64,000 bases of DNA from Bacteroidales bacterium. Its GTDB lineage: Bacteria; Bacteroidota; Bacteroidia; Bacteroidales; Marinilabiliaceae. The notes under the pieces are model-generated. The model saw nothing but the letters and a program-made list of their open reading frames with translations. It did not search any database and was not told where the DNA came from. The stretch is taken from assembly GCA_024401365.1 (NCBI GenBank), contig JAKSLE010000001.1, positions 1 through 64,000 of the forward strand. Reading direction: 5' to 3'. Shown one piece after another: positions 52,284 through 61,496 of the stretch. Position 1 is the first letter of the stretch. Every line of letters begins with the position of its first letter. The position numbers were made by a program, and so were the translations under genes.

Positions 52284-53522
52284 CTAATCCCTCTTAAAAA
52301 TATCTCGAGTATAAACCTTCCCTCTCACATCATCCAAGCAAGAATCATACCTATTAGCAATAATAGCCTGACTCATCTGCTTGAACTCATCAAGGTTGTT
52401 AACCACCTTCGACCCAAAGAATGTAGTCCCATCCTCAAGAGTAGGCTCATAAATCACCACCGAAGCCCCCTTAGCCTTGATTCTCTTCATAATACCCTGA
52501 ATAGACGACTGTCTGAAATTGTCCGAGTTCGACTTCATCGTCAACCTAAACACGCCTATCACACACTCTTTCTCTGCCTCCTTAGAATAGTCCCCTCTAT
52601 TATAATAGTCATAGTAACCAGCCATCTTCAATACCTGGTCAGCTATGAAGTCTTTTCTGGTTCTGTTGCTCTCTACAATAGCCGACATCATATTCTGTGG
52701 TACCTCATTGTAATTTGCGAGCAATTGCTTAGTGTCCTTTGGCAAACAATAACCACCATAACCAAACGATGGGTTATTGTAATGGGTACCAATTCGTGGA
52801 TCGAGACCTACACCCTCTATAATCTGCTGGGTATTCAACCCCTTAACCTCGGCGTAAGTATCAAGCTCATTGAAGTAGCTTACTCGAAGTGCAAGATATG
52901 TATTTGCAAATAGCTTGACAGCCTCTGCCTCTGTAGACCCCATATATAATATAGGTACATCTTTCTTTATAGCACCTTCATATACTAGTTCTGCATACTT
53001 GTGAGCTGCAGCTTCCAACTTCACATTGCCTTGCTCGTAGCCGACAATAATTCTGCTTGGATACAAATTGTCATACAGAGCCTTACTTTCTCTCAAGAAT
53101 TCTGGCGCGAAAATAATATTTTCCGTACCCATCTTCTCACGAACCGACTCGGTATATCCTACTGGTATGGTCGATTTGATGACCATAATAGCATTCGGAT
53201 TGTACTCTTTAACAAGCGATATTACTGCCTCAACAGCCGATGTATCAAAGAAGTTCTTGTGCGCATCATAATTTGTAGGAGCAGCTATCAACACAAATTC
53301 TGCATCGCCATAAGCCGACTTCGCATCTAGCGTGGCCGTAAGGTTCAACTCATGCATAGCAAAATACTCTTCTATTTCATTGTCTTGAATAGGTGAAATA
53401 CGCTTATTCACCATATCAACTCGCTCTGGAACAATGTCCACAGCTACGACTTCATTCTTCTGCGCAAGCAGAGTCGCCAACGACAACCCTACATATCCTG
53501 TTCCAGCTACCGCAATCTTCAT
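52284..53522 (-). CDS. ugd: UDP-glucose 6-dehydrogenase
   Basis: A 412-aa enzyme oxidising UDP-glucose to UDP-glucuronate with NAD+. [20 protein letters not shown] is the NAD site. [38 protein letters not shown] and the active-site [15 protein letters not shown] (catalytic Cys) match the group 1 bacterial Ugd, which has the '[14 protein letters not shown]' stretch. UDP-GlcA could be a backbone sugar or precursor of UDP-Gal A/xylose. 48 bp after rmlB-side neighbour's end is only 3 bp, so it is within the operon. Confidence 0.95.
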   Translation of the reverse strand: MKIAVAGTGYVGLSLATLLAQKNEVVAVDIVPERVDMVNKRISPIQDNEIEEYFAMHELNLTATLDAKSAYGDAEFVLIAAPTNYDAHKNFFDTSAVEAVISLVKEYNPNAIMVIKSTIPVGYTESVREKMGTENIIFAPEFLRESKALYDNLYPSRIIVGYEQGNVKLEAAAHKYAELVYEGAIKKDVPILYMGSTEAEAVKLFANTYLALRVSYFNELDTYAEVKGLNTQQIIEGVGLDPRIGTHYNNPSFGYGGYCLPKDTKQLLANYNEVPQNMMSAIVESNRTRKDFIADQVLKMAGYYDYYNRGDYSKEAEKECVIGVFRLTMKSNSDNFRQSSIQGIMKRIKAKGASVVIYEPTLEDGTTFFGSKVVNNLDEFKQMSQAIIANRYDSCLDDVRGKVYTRDIFKRD

Positions 53523-53525
53523 ATC

Positions 53526-54671
53526 TTATCTATTTGCATACATCGACTCGTAGTACTTCTCATACTCTCCCGAGGTGATGTTGTCCATCCACTCTTGATT
53601 CTCTAAGTACCACTTAACGGTCTTCTCTATACCCTCCTCAAACTGGAGCGATGGCTCCCAGCCAAGTTCTGCCTGTAACTTTCGAGAGTCAATGGCATAA
53701 CGGGCATCATGCCCCAGACGGTCAGTAACGTATGTGATGAGATCCATATCCTCTCCTTCTTTACGACCGAGAAGACGATCTACTGTATTGATTACAACCT
53801 TAATGATATCAATATTCTTCCACTCATTGAAGCCTCCTATATTATAGGTCTCTGCAATCTTACCTTTATGGAAAATAACATCAATCGCTCTTGCATGGTC
53901 CTCAACAAACAACCAGTCTCGCACATTTTCACCCTTTCCATATACTGGCAGTGGCTTGCGATGACGGATATTGTTGATAAATAGTGGTATCAACTTCTCA
54001 GGGAACTGATAAGGTCCATAGTTATTTGAACAGTTAGTAACTATGGTAGGCATACCGTATGTATCATGGAATGCTCTCACAAAATGATCCGACGATGCCT
54101 TCGAAGCAGAATATGGAGAGTGTGGATTATACTTAGTTGTCTCTAAGAAGAAATCCTTACCATACGCCTCATGGTGCTTACCCGATGATGCCTTCGTTGT
54201 AAATGGAGGCTCAACACCTTCTGGATTGGTCATCTCAAGAGCTCCATAAACCTCATCTGTCGAGATATGGTAAAAACGCTTACCTTCATATTTTTCTGGG
54301 AGCGATTCCCAGTACAACTTAGCGGCTTGAAGTAGCGACAAGGTTCCCATCACATTTGTCTTGGCAAATGTAAATGGGTCTTTGATTGAACGGTCAACAT
54401 GCGACTCGGCTGCCAAGTGGACAATACCATCTATCTTCTCATCTTGCATCAATTTGTAAAATGCATCAAAATCACAGATGTCCATCTTGACAAACTTGTA
54501 GTTGGACTTACCTTCTACATCTTTCAAGTTCGCAAGGTTGCCTGCGTAGGTCAACTTATCAAGGTTGATGATATTATATTCAGGATACTTGTTCACAAAA
54601 AGTCGTACAACGTGACTTCCTATAAATCCAGCACCACCTGTTATTACTATATTGCGCTTCATAGCTACCAT
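53526..54671 (-). CDS. rmlB: dTDP-glucose 4,6-dehydratase
   Basis: A 381-aa short-chain dehydrogenase making dTDP-4-keto-6-deoxyglucose. NIVITGGAGFIGSHVVRLF is the NAD motif. HLAAESHVDRSI, STDEVYGAL and SPYSASKASSDHFVRAF hold the catalytic residues. I start at ATG 54671, which overlaps the rmlD stop as TAATG, a coupling used elsewhere in this operon; ATG 54662 is also possible. The product is shared by RmlC/RmlD (rhamnose) and WecE (Fuc4N). Confidence 0.97.
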   Translation of the reverse strand: MVAMKRNIVITGGAGFIGSHVVRLFVNKYPEYNIINLDKLTYAGNLANLKDVEGKSNYKFVKMDICDFDAFYKLMQDEKIDGIVHLAAESHVDRSIKDPFTFAKTNVMGTLSLLQAAKLYWESLPEKYEGKRFYHISTDEVYGALEMTNPEGVEPPFTTKASSGKHHEAYGKDFFLETTKYNPHSPYSASKASSDHFVRAFHDTYGMPTIVTNCSNNYGPYQFPEKLIPLFINNIRHRKPLPVYGKGENVRDWLFVEDHARAIDVIFHKGKIAETYNIGGFNEWKNIDIIKVVINTVDRLLGRKEGEDMDLITYVTDRLGHDARYAIDSRKLQAELGWEPSLQFEEGIEKTVKWYLENQEWMDNITSGEYEKYYESMYANR

Positions 54672-55573
54672 TATTTCTTTATTGCTCCCATATTGGTCAT
54701 ACACTGCTTGAGCGAATCTGTCCAATAAGGTATCGTAAGGTTAAACGTATTCTTAATCTTCGTCTTGTCCAATACCGAGAATGCTGGTCTCTTCACAGGA
54801 CTTGGGAATTCATCGGAGTGACATGGTAGTACACTGCAAGATGTATTGCCTGCATAGGCAGCTATCATCTTTGTGAAGTCAAACCACGAACAAACGCCTT
54901 CATTCGAGAAATGGTATATACCAGTCTTTCCCCACTCGCCTTTTTTATATTCAGCTACAATAGTATCTATTGCCTTGGCTAAATCAAGCGCGTATGTAGG
55001 CGTTCCCACCTGATCAAAAACAACATTCAACTGAGGCTTCGTAGCCGTCAGATTCAACATTGTCTTTACAAAATTCTTGCCAAACTCAGAATACAACCAT
55101 GCAGTACGAAGTATAGCATACTTACATCCTACAGACTGAATATTCTGCTCACCTTCCAACTTTGTCTGTCCATATACCCCCGTTGGCGTACCCTTCTGAT
55201 CTTCCCTGCAAGGTGTATTGTATGGATCGCCGCCGAATACATAATCGGTAGAGACATGTATCAGCAATCCGTCGACCTCCTTAATAGCCTCAGCAAGGTT
55301 CTTTGGTGCTTGAGCATTCAATATACGACAGAATGCCTCGTCACTCTCCGCTTTATCCACATTAGTATAAGCAGCACAATTGACTATGACATCTATCTTC
55401 TTATCCTTGACAATAGCCTTAACAGCATTCAGGTCTGTAATGTCCAATATAGTCGTAGGATTGCCCTCTACCTCCACCACATCGGTGAATACATACGAAT
55501 CACTGCTTGATTTTGCAATGATACGCATCTCATTGCCAAGCTGACCGTTTGCTCCTGTTACTAAAATATTCAT
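54671..55573 (-). CDS. rmlD: dTDP-4-dehydrorhamnose reductase
   Basis: A 300-aa NAD(P)H-dependent reductase forming dTDP-L-rhamnose. MNILVTGANGQLGNEMRIIA, VNCAAYTNVDKAESD, STDYVFGGDPYNTPCRED and GVYGQTKLEGEQ (Tyr-Lys) are diagnostic. 1-nt overlaps connect it to rmlC and rmlB. Confidence 0.97.
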   Translation of the reverse strand: MNILVTGANGQLGNEMRIIAKSSSDSYVFTDVVEVEGNPTTILDITDLNAVKAIVKDKKIDVIVNCAAYTNVDKAESDEAFCRILNAQAPKNLAEAIKEVDGLLIHVSTDYVFGGDPYNTPCREDQKGTPTGVYGQTKLEGEQNIQSVGCKYAILRTAWLYSEFGKNFVKTMLNLTATKPQLNVVFDQVGTPTYALDLAKAIDTIVAEYKKGEWGKTGIYHFSNEGVCSWFDFTKMIAAYAGNTSCSVLPCHSDEFPSPVKRPAFSVLDKTKIKNTFNLTIPYWTDSLKQCMTNMGAIKK

Positions 55574-56142
55574 CAGTACAGCGGAATATTAATATCAAAT
55601 GGCGAGTCAAAGTCCTTAAGCATCTCATGCTTAGTGTCTTTGTCACTCAATATCGCTTGTTCTGTAGGTATCTGCCAGTTGATTCCCAACGATTTGTCCA
55701 ATATCGAGATACCTCCATCTGCTTGTGGCGCATAAAAATTGTCACACTTGTACTGGAATACAGCCTTATCACTCAATACAGCAAAACCGTGCGCAAATCC
55801 TCGTGGCACAAAAAACTGCCTGTGATTCTCTTCGGTCAACAACACCGATACGTGCTTGCCGTATGTAGGCGATCCCTTACGAATGTCAACAGCTACATCA
55901 AGTACTGCCCCCTTAACACAACGGACTAATTTCGATTGCGTGTATGGCGGCCTCTGAAAGTGCAACCCTCTCATAACACCATACGAACTCATCGACTCGT
56001 TGTCTTGAACAAAATTTATAGGGCGAACCTTCTCATCAAATTCTCTTTGCGAAAATGATTCAAAGAAATATCCTCTTGCATCCTTGAACACTTTTGGCTC
56101 AATGATAACAACGCCTTCTATATCTGTCTTTATTACTTCCAT
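55573..56142 (-). CDS. rmlC: dTDP-4-dehydrorhamnose 3,5-epimerase
   Basis: A 189-aa cupin epimerase. VIIEPKVFKDARGYFFESFS, MRGLHFQRPPYTQSKLVRC and FVPRGFAHGFAVLSD carry the catalytic His and Tyr environment. It epimerises C3 and C5 of dTDP-4-keto-6-deoxyglucose for RmlD. Overlaps rmlA and rmlD by 1 nt. Confidence 0.97.
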   Translation of the reverse strand: MEVIKTDIEGVVIIEPKVFKDARGYFFESFSQREFDEKVRPINFVQDNESMSSYGVMRGLHFQRPPYTQSKLVRCVKGAVLDVAVDIRKGSPTYGKHVSVLLTEENHRQFFVPRGFAHGFAVLSDKAVFQYKCDNFYAPQADGGISILDKSLGINWQIPTEQAILSDKDTKHEMLKDFDSPFDINIPLY

Positions 56143-57032
56143 TACTTCGAACGCTCTACTTCTTCAACAACTTGCAACAAGTATTGTCCGTATTGGTTCT
56201 TAATCATTGGCTGCGCCAACTCACGCATCTTATCTGCCGAAATCCAACCCTTCCTGAATGCTATGCCTTCCAGACACGCAACCTTAAGGCCTTGTCTCTT
56301 CTCTATACACTCGATAAATGTAGATGCCTCCGACAACGAATCGTGTGTACCTGTGTCCAACCAAGCAAATCCTCTGCCTAATGTCTGAACCTTGAGTTCT
56401 CCAACCTTCAGAAATTCTTGATTGACTGTGGTAATCTCCAACTCTCCTCGCGCCGATGGCTTGATATTCTTTGCTACATTTACAACTTTGTTTGGGTAAA
56501 AGTAAAGACCAACTACCGCATAGTTGCTCCTTGGCTGTGCAGGCTTCTCTTCTATCGACAAACAGTTGCCTTCTTTGTCAAATTCAGCTACACCATATCT
56601 CTCTGGATCTTTAACCCAATACCCAAATACCGTCGCCTTACCGTCTTCTTCTGCTGTACGTACCGACTCTTTCAACATGGCCGAAAAACCTGCGCCATAG
56701 AAGATATTGTCGCCCAATACCAAACATGCAGAATCATTGCCAATGAATTTCTCGCCTATAATGAACGCTTGCGCCAAACCGTCTGGCGATGGCTGCTCAG
56801 CATACTCAAACTTCACTCCATAATCGGAACCGTCACCCAACAATCTCTTAAAACCAGGCAAATCATGTGGCGTGGAGATAATCAAAATCTCTCTGATACC
56901 TGCCAACATCAATACCGATACTGGATAATAAATCATCGGCTTGTCATAAACAGGCAACATCTGCTTGCTTACTCCCTTCGTAATCGGATACAATCTAGTA
57001 CCACTACCACCGGCTAAAACGATACCTTTCAT
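56142..57032 (-). CDS. rmlA: Glucose-1-phosphate thymidylyltransferase
   Basis: A 296-aa enzyme making dTDP-glucose. [20 protein letters not shown] is the nucleotide-binding signature. [33 protein letters not shown] and [14 protein letters not shown] are all conserved. It is the first gene of the polysaccharide operon, about 138 nt after the predicted transcription start. Confidence 0.98.
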   Translation of the reverse strand: MKGIVLAGGSGTRLYPITKGVSKQMLPVYDKPMIYYPVSVLMLAGIREILIISTPHDLPGFKRLLGDGSDYGVKFEYAEQPSPDGLAQAFIIGEKFIGNDSACLVLGDNIFYGAGFSAMLKESVRTAEEDGKATVFGYWVKDPERYGVAEFDKEGNCLSIEEKPAQPRSNYAVVGLYFYPNKVVNVAKNIKPSARGELEITTVNQEFLKVGELKVQTLGRGFAWLDTGTHDSLSEASTFIECIEKRQGLKVACLEGIAFRKGWISADKMRELAQPMIKNQYGQYLLQVVEEVERSK

Positions 57033-57177
57033 AGGCTATTTTGCTATATTGACAATACTCCAACTCCCCAAGCCTCTCGTAAACAACTGAGACTTAGGCG
57101 GAAACGATTTTTTAACTCTACAACTACACACATTCGGGTCCCGGAGAGCATAGCGCGGACTCCCTTGCATTAGCATA
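57033..57177 (-). promoter_or_regulatory. Leader of the polysaccharide operon
   Basis: A 5' leader of about 138 nt before rmlA. It contains a hairpin candidate GTCC-G...C-GGAC at 57138-57160 with one bulged G and a loop of about 12 nt. It has no T run, so it is not a plain terminator. The length is unusual against the 10-30 nt leaders elsewhere in this window. I see no coding frame, no ops/JUMPstart element and no inverted repeats marking an invertible promoter. Confidence 0.4.
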
Positions 57178-57209
57178 CAAAGATAAGATTTATATATGAA
57201 CTACCCAAA
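57178..57209 (-). promoter_or_regulatory. Main promoter of the polysaccharide operon
   Basis: On the minus strand -33 TTTG (57206-57209), 20-bp spacer, -7 TATCTTTG (57178-57185). Both boxes match the Bacteroidetes consensus exactly, and the promoter lies just after the YgiQ terminator, facing rmlA. Confidence 0.8.
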
Positions 57210-57210
57210 A

Positions 57211-57230
57211 TAAAAAGGGGCAAATCCCCC
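57211..57230 (-). terminator. Probable terminator of the YgiQ gene
   Basis: On the minus strand GGGG-GATTTG-CCCC followed by TTTTTA. The stem is short (4-5 bp) but GC-only. It abuts the polysaccharide promoter. Confidence 0.6.
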
Positions 57231-57311
57231 GTGTTCATAGCATTCTACATAAACATCCCACCCAAGTGTGAATATTTATATCAACTAATTATTTTTTATA
57301 CACCCAAAAAC

Positions 57312-57366
57312 AAAAAAACTGCGAGCAACAAACCACCAGCAAGTAACCAGACAGCTACCAGCAACA
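57312..57366 (-). repeat. Copy 2 of the small intergenic repeat
   Basis: The minus strand reads GTTGCTGGTA near 57366-57357, then degenerate units TTACTTGCTGGT and GTTTGTTGCTCGC, then GTTGCTCGCAGTTTTTT, which repeats exactly the 17-nt element at 7945-7961. The block lies directly after the YgiQ stop (57381) and looks like a run of diverged TTGCTGGT-type units. Confidence 0.55.
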
Positions 57367-57380
57367 ACCCCAAATACCAA

Positions 57381-59204
57381 CTACCGCCTACCTCTGGCAA
57401 ACAACTTCTCCACCAAGCCAAATTTCCCCATCTTCTTCAATGCTCCAGTTATCTGAGCCCTAAACTCAGGCTTGTACCAGAAGAAAAACATCCTCTGCCT
57501 CTGCTTCTGCTCTGGGGTCTTGGCCGTATACACGGGTTTCAATGTGTACGGATGAACCCCTGAATAATAAATCTCCGTCGACACCGTCATCGGCGTAGGC
57601 GTAAAATCTTGGACTTGCTCCAACTTGAAGTCCATCTCTTTGGTCTTCACAGCCAACTCGGCCATGTCTGAGTCCATACATCCTGGATGCGACGATATGA
57701 AGTAGGGTATCAACTGCTGCTTCAACCCGTGTTTCTTGTTCACATCGTCAAATATCTTCTTGAATTTATAGAACAACGAGAACGATGGCTTGCGCATAAT
57801 GCTGAGCACTGCGTCTTCTGTGTGCTCTGGGGCAACTTTCAGACGCCCAGAGACATGCTTGGATATCAGTTCTTCTGCATAGCAGACATGACTTTTTTTC
57901 TCCACATCAGTGGCTTTGTCATTCAAAAGCATGTCATATCGCACCCCAGAACCTATAAATATCTTCTTCACCCCCTCTATCTTAGCTACTTTCTTGTAAA
58001 GTTCTATCAGCGGAGTATGATCAGTATTCAAATTGGGACAGATACTGGGCGCAATGCACGACGGACGCCGGCATATCTTACAGCGACTTAAATCACGACC
58101 GCCCAACTGGTACATATTGGCACTTGGCCCGCCAAGGTCACTGAGATTGCCTCTCCACGATGGCAACTTAGTCACGGCTTCTACTTCTTTGAGTATGGAG
58201 CGCTCAGAACGACTGGATATAAATTTTCCTTGGTGCGCCGATATAGTACAGAAAGCACAACCGCCAAAACACCCTCTGTGAATACACACGGAGTGTTTAA
58301 TCATCTCATACGCAGGTATCTCTTTGCCTTTATACCTCGGATGAGGAAGCCTCTCGTATGGCAAATCAAAGCCAAAATCCACCTCTTTTTGCGTAGGTAC
58401 CGGATATTGTGGATTGATTATCACCACTTTATCCCCCACCTTCTGTATCAGTCTGGCCGCCCCTTCATAAAGGTTGCTCTGCTCTTCTACTATCTTGAAG
58501 TTCTTGGCATACTCTATCTTGTCTCTTAGACATGTCTCATGCGATGCCAGTTCTATGGTCTCCCAGTTCTTGTTCTTTGGCAACGGAGCGTCTGCGTCTT
58601 GCAATAGTACCGTCTGCCTGACTGTGGTGAGCGACTTAAAGGGTACGCCTTTCTTCAACAGGGTACACATCTCTACCAATGGACGCTCACCCATACCCCA
58701 AATGAGCATATCAGCCCCAGAGTCAACTATAATGGATGGCCTAAGCTTGTCTTGCCAATAGTCATAATGCGTAACTCTACGCAACGAGGCCTCAATACCT
58801 CCTACTACCACGGGCATGTCAGGGTACAACTTCTTGAGTACCTGCGTATAAACTATCGATGGATAATCTGGTCTGGCTCCTGCCCTGCCTTCTGGCGTAT
58901 ACGCATCATCACTCCTTTTTCGCCTGGCTGCTGTATAGTGATTTACCATGGAGTCCATCGCCCCAGGGGAAACAGCAAAAAACAGACGTGGCTTACCTAA
59001 TTTCTTGAAGTCTCTCAGGTCGTCTCGCCAGTTGGGCTGAGGCACAATGGCAATTCTTAGCCCCGTAGATTCAATAACCCTACCTACCACAGCAGCGGCC
59101 ATAGAGGGATGATCGATATACGCATCTCCCGAGAATAGGATGACGTCCAACTCATCCCACCCTAGTTCTTCGACCTCTTTTTTCGTAGTAGGTAAAAATG
59201 CCAT
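57381..59204 (-). CDS. YgiQ-family radical SAM protein
   Basis: A 607-aa radical SAM protein of the conserved YgiQ family (UPF0313). The N-terminal half includes DVILFSGDAYIDHPSMAAAV and VVVGGIEASLRRVTHYDYW. The cluster motif is CFGGCAFCTIS (CxxxCxxC at about 320), followed by GNLSDLGGPSANMYQLGG and CKICRRPSC, an extra cysteine group typical of the family. The C-terminal region ends in a basic tail. Its function remains unknown in the family. Single gene with its own terminator, unrelated in direction or spacing to the capsule promoter 170 bp downstream. Confidence 0.93.
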   Translation of the reverse strand: MAFLPTTKKEVEELGWDELDVILFSGDAYIDHPSMAAAVVGRVIESTGLRIAIVPQPNWRDDLRDFKKLGKPRLFFAVSPGAMDSMVNHYTAARRKRSDDAYTPEGRAGARPDYPSIVYTQVLKKLYPDMPVVVGGIEASLRRVTHYDYWQDKLRPSIIVDSGADMLIWGMGERPLVEMCTLLKKGVPFKSLTTVRQTVLLQDADAPLPKNKNWETIELASHETCLRDKIEYAKNFKIVEEQSNLYEGAARLIQKVGDKVVIINPQYPVPTQKEVDFGFDLPYERLPHPRYKGKEIPAYEMIKHSVCIHRGCFGGCAFCTISAHQGKFISSRSERSILKEVEAVTKLPSWRGNLSDLGGPSANMYQLGGRDLSRCKICRRPSCIAPSICPNLNTDHTPLIELYKKVAKIEGVKKIFIGSGVRYDMLLNDKATDVEKKSHVCYAEELISKHVSGRLKVAPEHTEDAVLSIMRKPSFSLFYKFKKIFDDVNKKHGLKQQLIPYFISSHPGCMDSDMAELAVKTKEMDFKLEQVQDFTPTPMTVSTEIYYSGVHPYTLKPVYTAKTPEQKQRQRMFFFWYKPEFRAQITGALKKMGKFGLVEKLFARGRR

Positions 59205-59313
59205 TGTCTTATTATTTTACTAAATAAAAATATCGCACGCAGTATACTACTTCTATATACACTCTATATACGCTCTCTCTATACAGCCTATAGGCAGACT
59301 TATACTAATATTC

Positions 59314-60579
59314 CTAAGCATAAACACCTGCCTTCAGTCCCTCACATAATTTCACCATTTGCTCTTCGGTGATGATATATTGCGGCATCACATATATCAA
59401 CCTGCCAAATGGCCTTATCCATACTCCGTGTTCTACAAATATCTTCTGCAATTTAGCCATATTTACTGGCTCTTCCATCTCCACTACTCCTATAGCTCCC
59501 AATATTCTCACATCTCTCACCCCTTTTGCCCCTCGCAATGGACTCAATTCTCTGCCAAGCCACCCTTCTATCTCCTTTATCTTCCCCTGCCAATCTTGCT
59601 CTAGCAGCAAATCTATGCTGGCACACCCTACCGCACAGGCTAACGGATTGCCCATAAATGTCGGTCCGTGCATGAAGCATTTGGCTTCACCCCTACTGAT
59701 AGCATCAGCCACGCCCTTAGTACACAGAGTGGCAGCAAACGACATATATCCTGCAGTCAACGCCTTGCCTATAGTCATAATGTCTGGCGTTACCCCAGCA
59801 TGCTCATACGCAAAGAGCTTGCCTGTCCTACCAAAACCAGTAGCTATCTCGTCAAATATAAGTAATATCCCTCTTCGCGTACACTCTTCTCGCAATAGCC
59901 TCAAATACTGAGGATTATAAAACCTCATACCTCCAGCTCCTTGAACAATCGGCTCTAATATCACAGCGGCTAATGTCTGCTCATGCTCGTCAAGTAATTG
60001 CCTCATAGGGGCAAAGTCGGCATCGTCCCATTGGTCGTAATAGCCTACTTGCGGAGCTGGCGCAAAATGCTGAATCGGCAATTGCTGCTGAAACAGACTG
60101 TGCATACCGGTCACAGGATCACACACACTCATGGCATGCCACGTGTCCCCATGATACCCACTCCTGATAGTCGCAATCTGACATTTTTCTGCATGCCCTA
60201 CCGAGGCTTGGTATTGTATGGCCATCTTGAGGGCGACTTCTACACTTACCGAACCGGAGTCTGAAAAAAATACCCACTCTTGCGATGGGATAAGCTTCAA
60301 TAGCTTCTTGGCCAACTCTACCGCTGGCTCGTGCGTCAGACCCCCAAACATCACGTGAGACATCTTTTTAACCTGATTCTCTATAGCAGCATTTATGCGC
60401 GGATTGTTATACCCATGCACCACACACCACCAACTGGACATACCGTCTATCAAGCGCTTGCCGTCTTCCAATTCTATATATACCCCCTCAGCCTTCGCCA
60501 CAGGATAACATGGAAGCGGATCAATGGCCGACGTATACGGATGCCAAATATGATCTCGGTCAAATTGTAAATCTACCAT
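59314..60579 (-). CDS. bioA: Adenosylmethionine-8-amino-7-oxononanoate aminotransferase
   Basis: A 421-aa class III PLP aminotransferase of biotin synthesis, converting 7-keto-8-aminopelargonate to 7,8-diaminopelargonate with SAM as amino donor. [36 protein letters not shown] and the PLP lysine region [19 protein letters not shown] are BioA-specific. Full length. No other biotin gene adjoins it. A 109-bp gap without a clear signal lies before YgiQ's stop side, and a terminator of pyrF lies upstream. Confidence 0.95.
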   Translation of the reverse strand: MVDLQFDRDHIWHPYTSAIDPLPCYPVAKAEGVYIELEDGKRLIDGMSSWWCVVHGYNNPRINAAIENQVKKMSHVMFGGLTHEPAVELAKKLLKLIPSQEWVFFSDSGSVSVEVALKMAIQYQASVGHAEKCQIATIRSGYHGDTWHAMSVCDPVTGMHSLFQQQLPIQHFAPAPQVGYYDQWDDADFAPMRQLLDEHEQTLAAVILEPIVQGAGGMRFYNPQYLRLLREECTRRGILLIFDEIATGFGRTGKLFAYEHAGVTPDIMTIGKALTAGYMSFAATLCTKGVADAISRGEAKCFMHGPTFMGNPLACAVGCASIDLLLEQDWQGKIKEIEGWLGRELSPLRGAKGVRDVRILGAIGVVEMEEPVNMAKLQKIFVEHGVWIRPFGRLIYVMPQYIITEEQMVKLCEGLKAGVYA

Positions 60580-60610
60580 CTCACTATAATATTTGTCTAG
60601 CCTATATGCT

Positions 60611-60649
60611 TAAAAAAGCCCACAGTCCGCCAAAGCAAAACTGTAGGCT
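60611..60649 (-). terminator. Terminator of guaB-pyrF
   Basis: On the minus strand AGCCTACAGT (60649-60640) pairs with ACTGTGGGCT (60626-60617; one mismatch or wobble), 13-nt loop, followed by TTTTT. It lies 25 bp after the pyrF stop and 32 bp before bioA. Confidence 0.85.
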
Positions 60650-60673
60650 ATATTAATCGTCTGATTATGAATC

Positions 60674-61495
60674 TTATAGCTTGGCCAATTCAGCAGCCAT
60701 CTGCTCCTGAACTTTCTTGGCCTCTGCCGCAGCTACCTCTGCAAATTTCTCAGTATTGTCAGCATAGATAATAGCACGACTGGAGTTAACCAAAAGGCCA
60801 CACTCTTTTGTCATACCATACTTGCAAACTTCTTCAAGACTGCCACCTTGAGCACCAATACCTGGAACAAGAAGGAAATGCTTAGGAGCTACTTTTCTGA
60901 TGTCCTCAAACATCTTACCTTGTGTAGCACCTACTACATACATCATGTTTTCGTCATTACCCCAATCCTGACTTACACGGAGAACTTTCTCAAAAAGTCG
61001 CTCTCCTTCTGTATCTGATGTCAACTGGAAGTCATGCGAACCTTTGTTCGATGTCAATGCCAAAAGAATAACCCACTTGCCTTCGTATGTCAAGAATGGA
61101 CTCACACTGTCTTCGCCCATGTATGGAGCCACCGTCAATGAGTCAATGTCCAACTCTCCAAAGAAACTTCTCGCATACATAGCACTGGTGTTACCTATAT
61201 CACCACGCTTCGCATCTGCAATGATAAAGTGGTTTGGATAGTTCGACTTCAAGTACTTGATAGTCTCCTCAAATGCAATCCATCCCTTAACACCAAGGCT
61301 CTCATAAAACGCCAAGTTTGGCTTATATGCTACACAGTATGGCGCAGTAGCATCTATAATGGCCTTGTTAAACGCCAAAATAGGATCTTCTTCCTTGAGC
61401 AGGTGCTGTGGAATCTTCTTGACATCTGTATCAAGACCTACACAGAGAAAGCTCTTCTTCTGGAAGATATTGTCTATAAGTTGCTTCTTGTTCAT
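60674..61495 (-). CDS. pyrF: Orotidine 5'-phosphate decarboxylase
   Basis: A 273-aa enzyme (the longer type 2 OMP decarboxylase) making UMP in pyrimidine synthesis. [14 protein letters not shown], the catalytic [19 protein letters not shown] (D-x-K-x-x-D-I) and [14 protein letters not shown] are intact. Starts 1 bp after the guaB stop, so the two form an operon joining purine and pyrimidine synthesis. Confidence 0.97.
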   Translation of the reverse strand: MNKKQLIDNIFQKKSFLCVGLDTDVKKIPQHLLKEEDPILAFNKAIIDATAPYCVAYKPNLAFYESLGVKGWIAFEETIKYLKSNYPNHFIIADAKRGDIGNTSAMYARSFFGELDIDSLTVAPYMGEDSVSPFLTYEGKWVILLALTSNKGSHDFQLTSDTEGERLFEKVLRVSQDWGNDENMMYVVGATQGKMFEDIRKVAPKHFLLVPGIGAQGGSLEEVCKYGMTKECGLLVNSSRAIIYADNTEKFAEVAAAEAKKVQEQMAAELAKL

Positions 61496-61496
61496 T

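Noticed and set aside
57033-57380. Invertible promoter as in Bacteroides fragilis capsules
   Set aside because: I looked for inverted repeats on both sides of 57178-57209 and saw none beyond the short terminator stem; no recombinase gene is nearby.
59205-59313. Short TATATAC/CTCTAT units between YgiQ and bioA
   Set aside because: Imperfect, only three or four units in AT-rich DNA; not enough for a repeat call.
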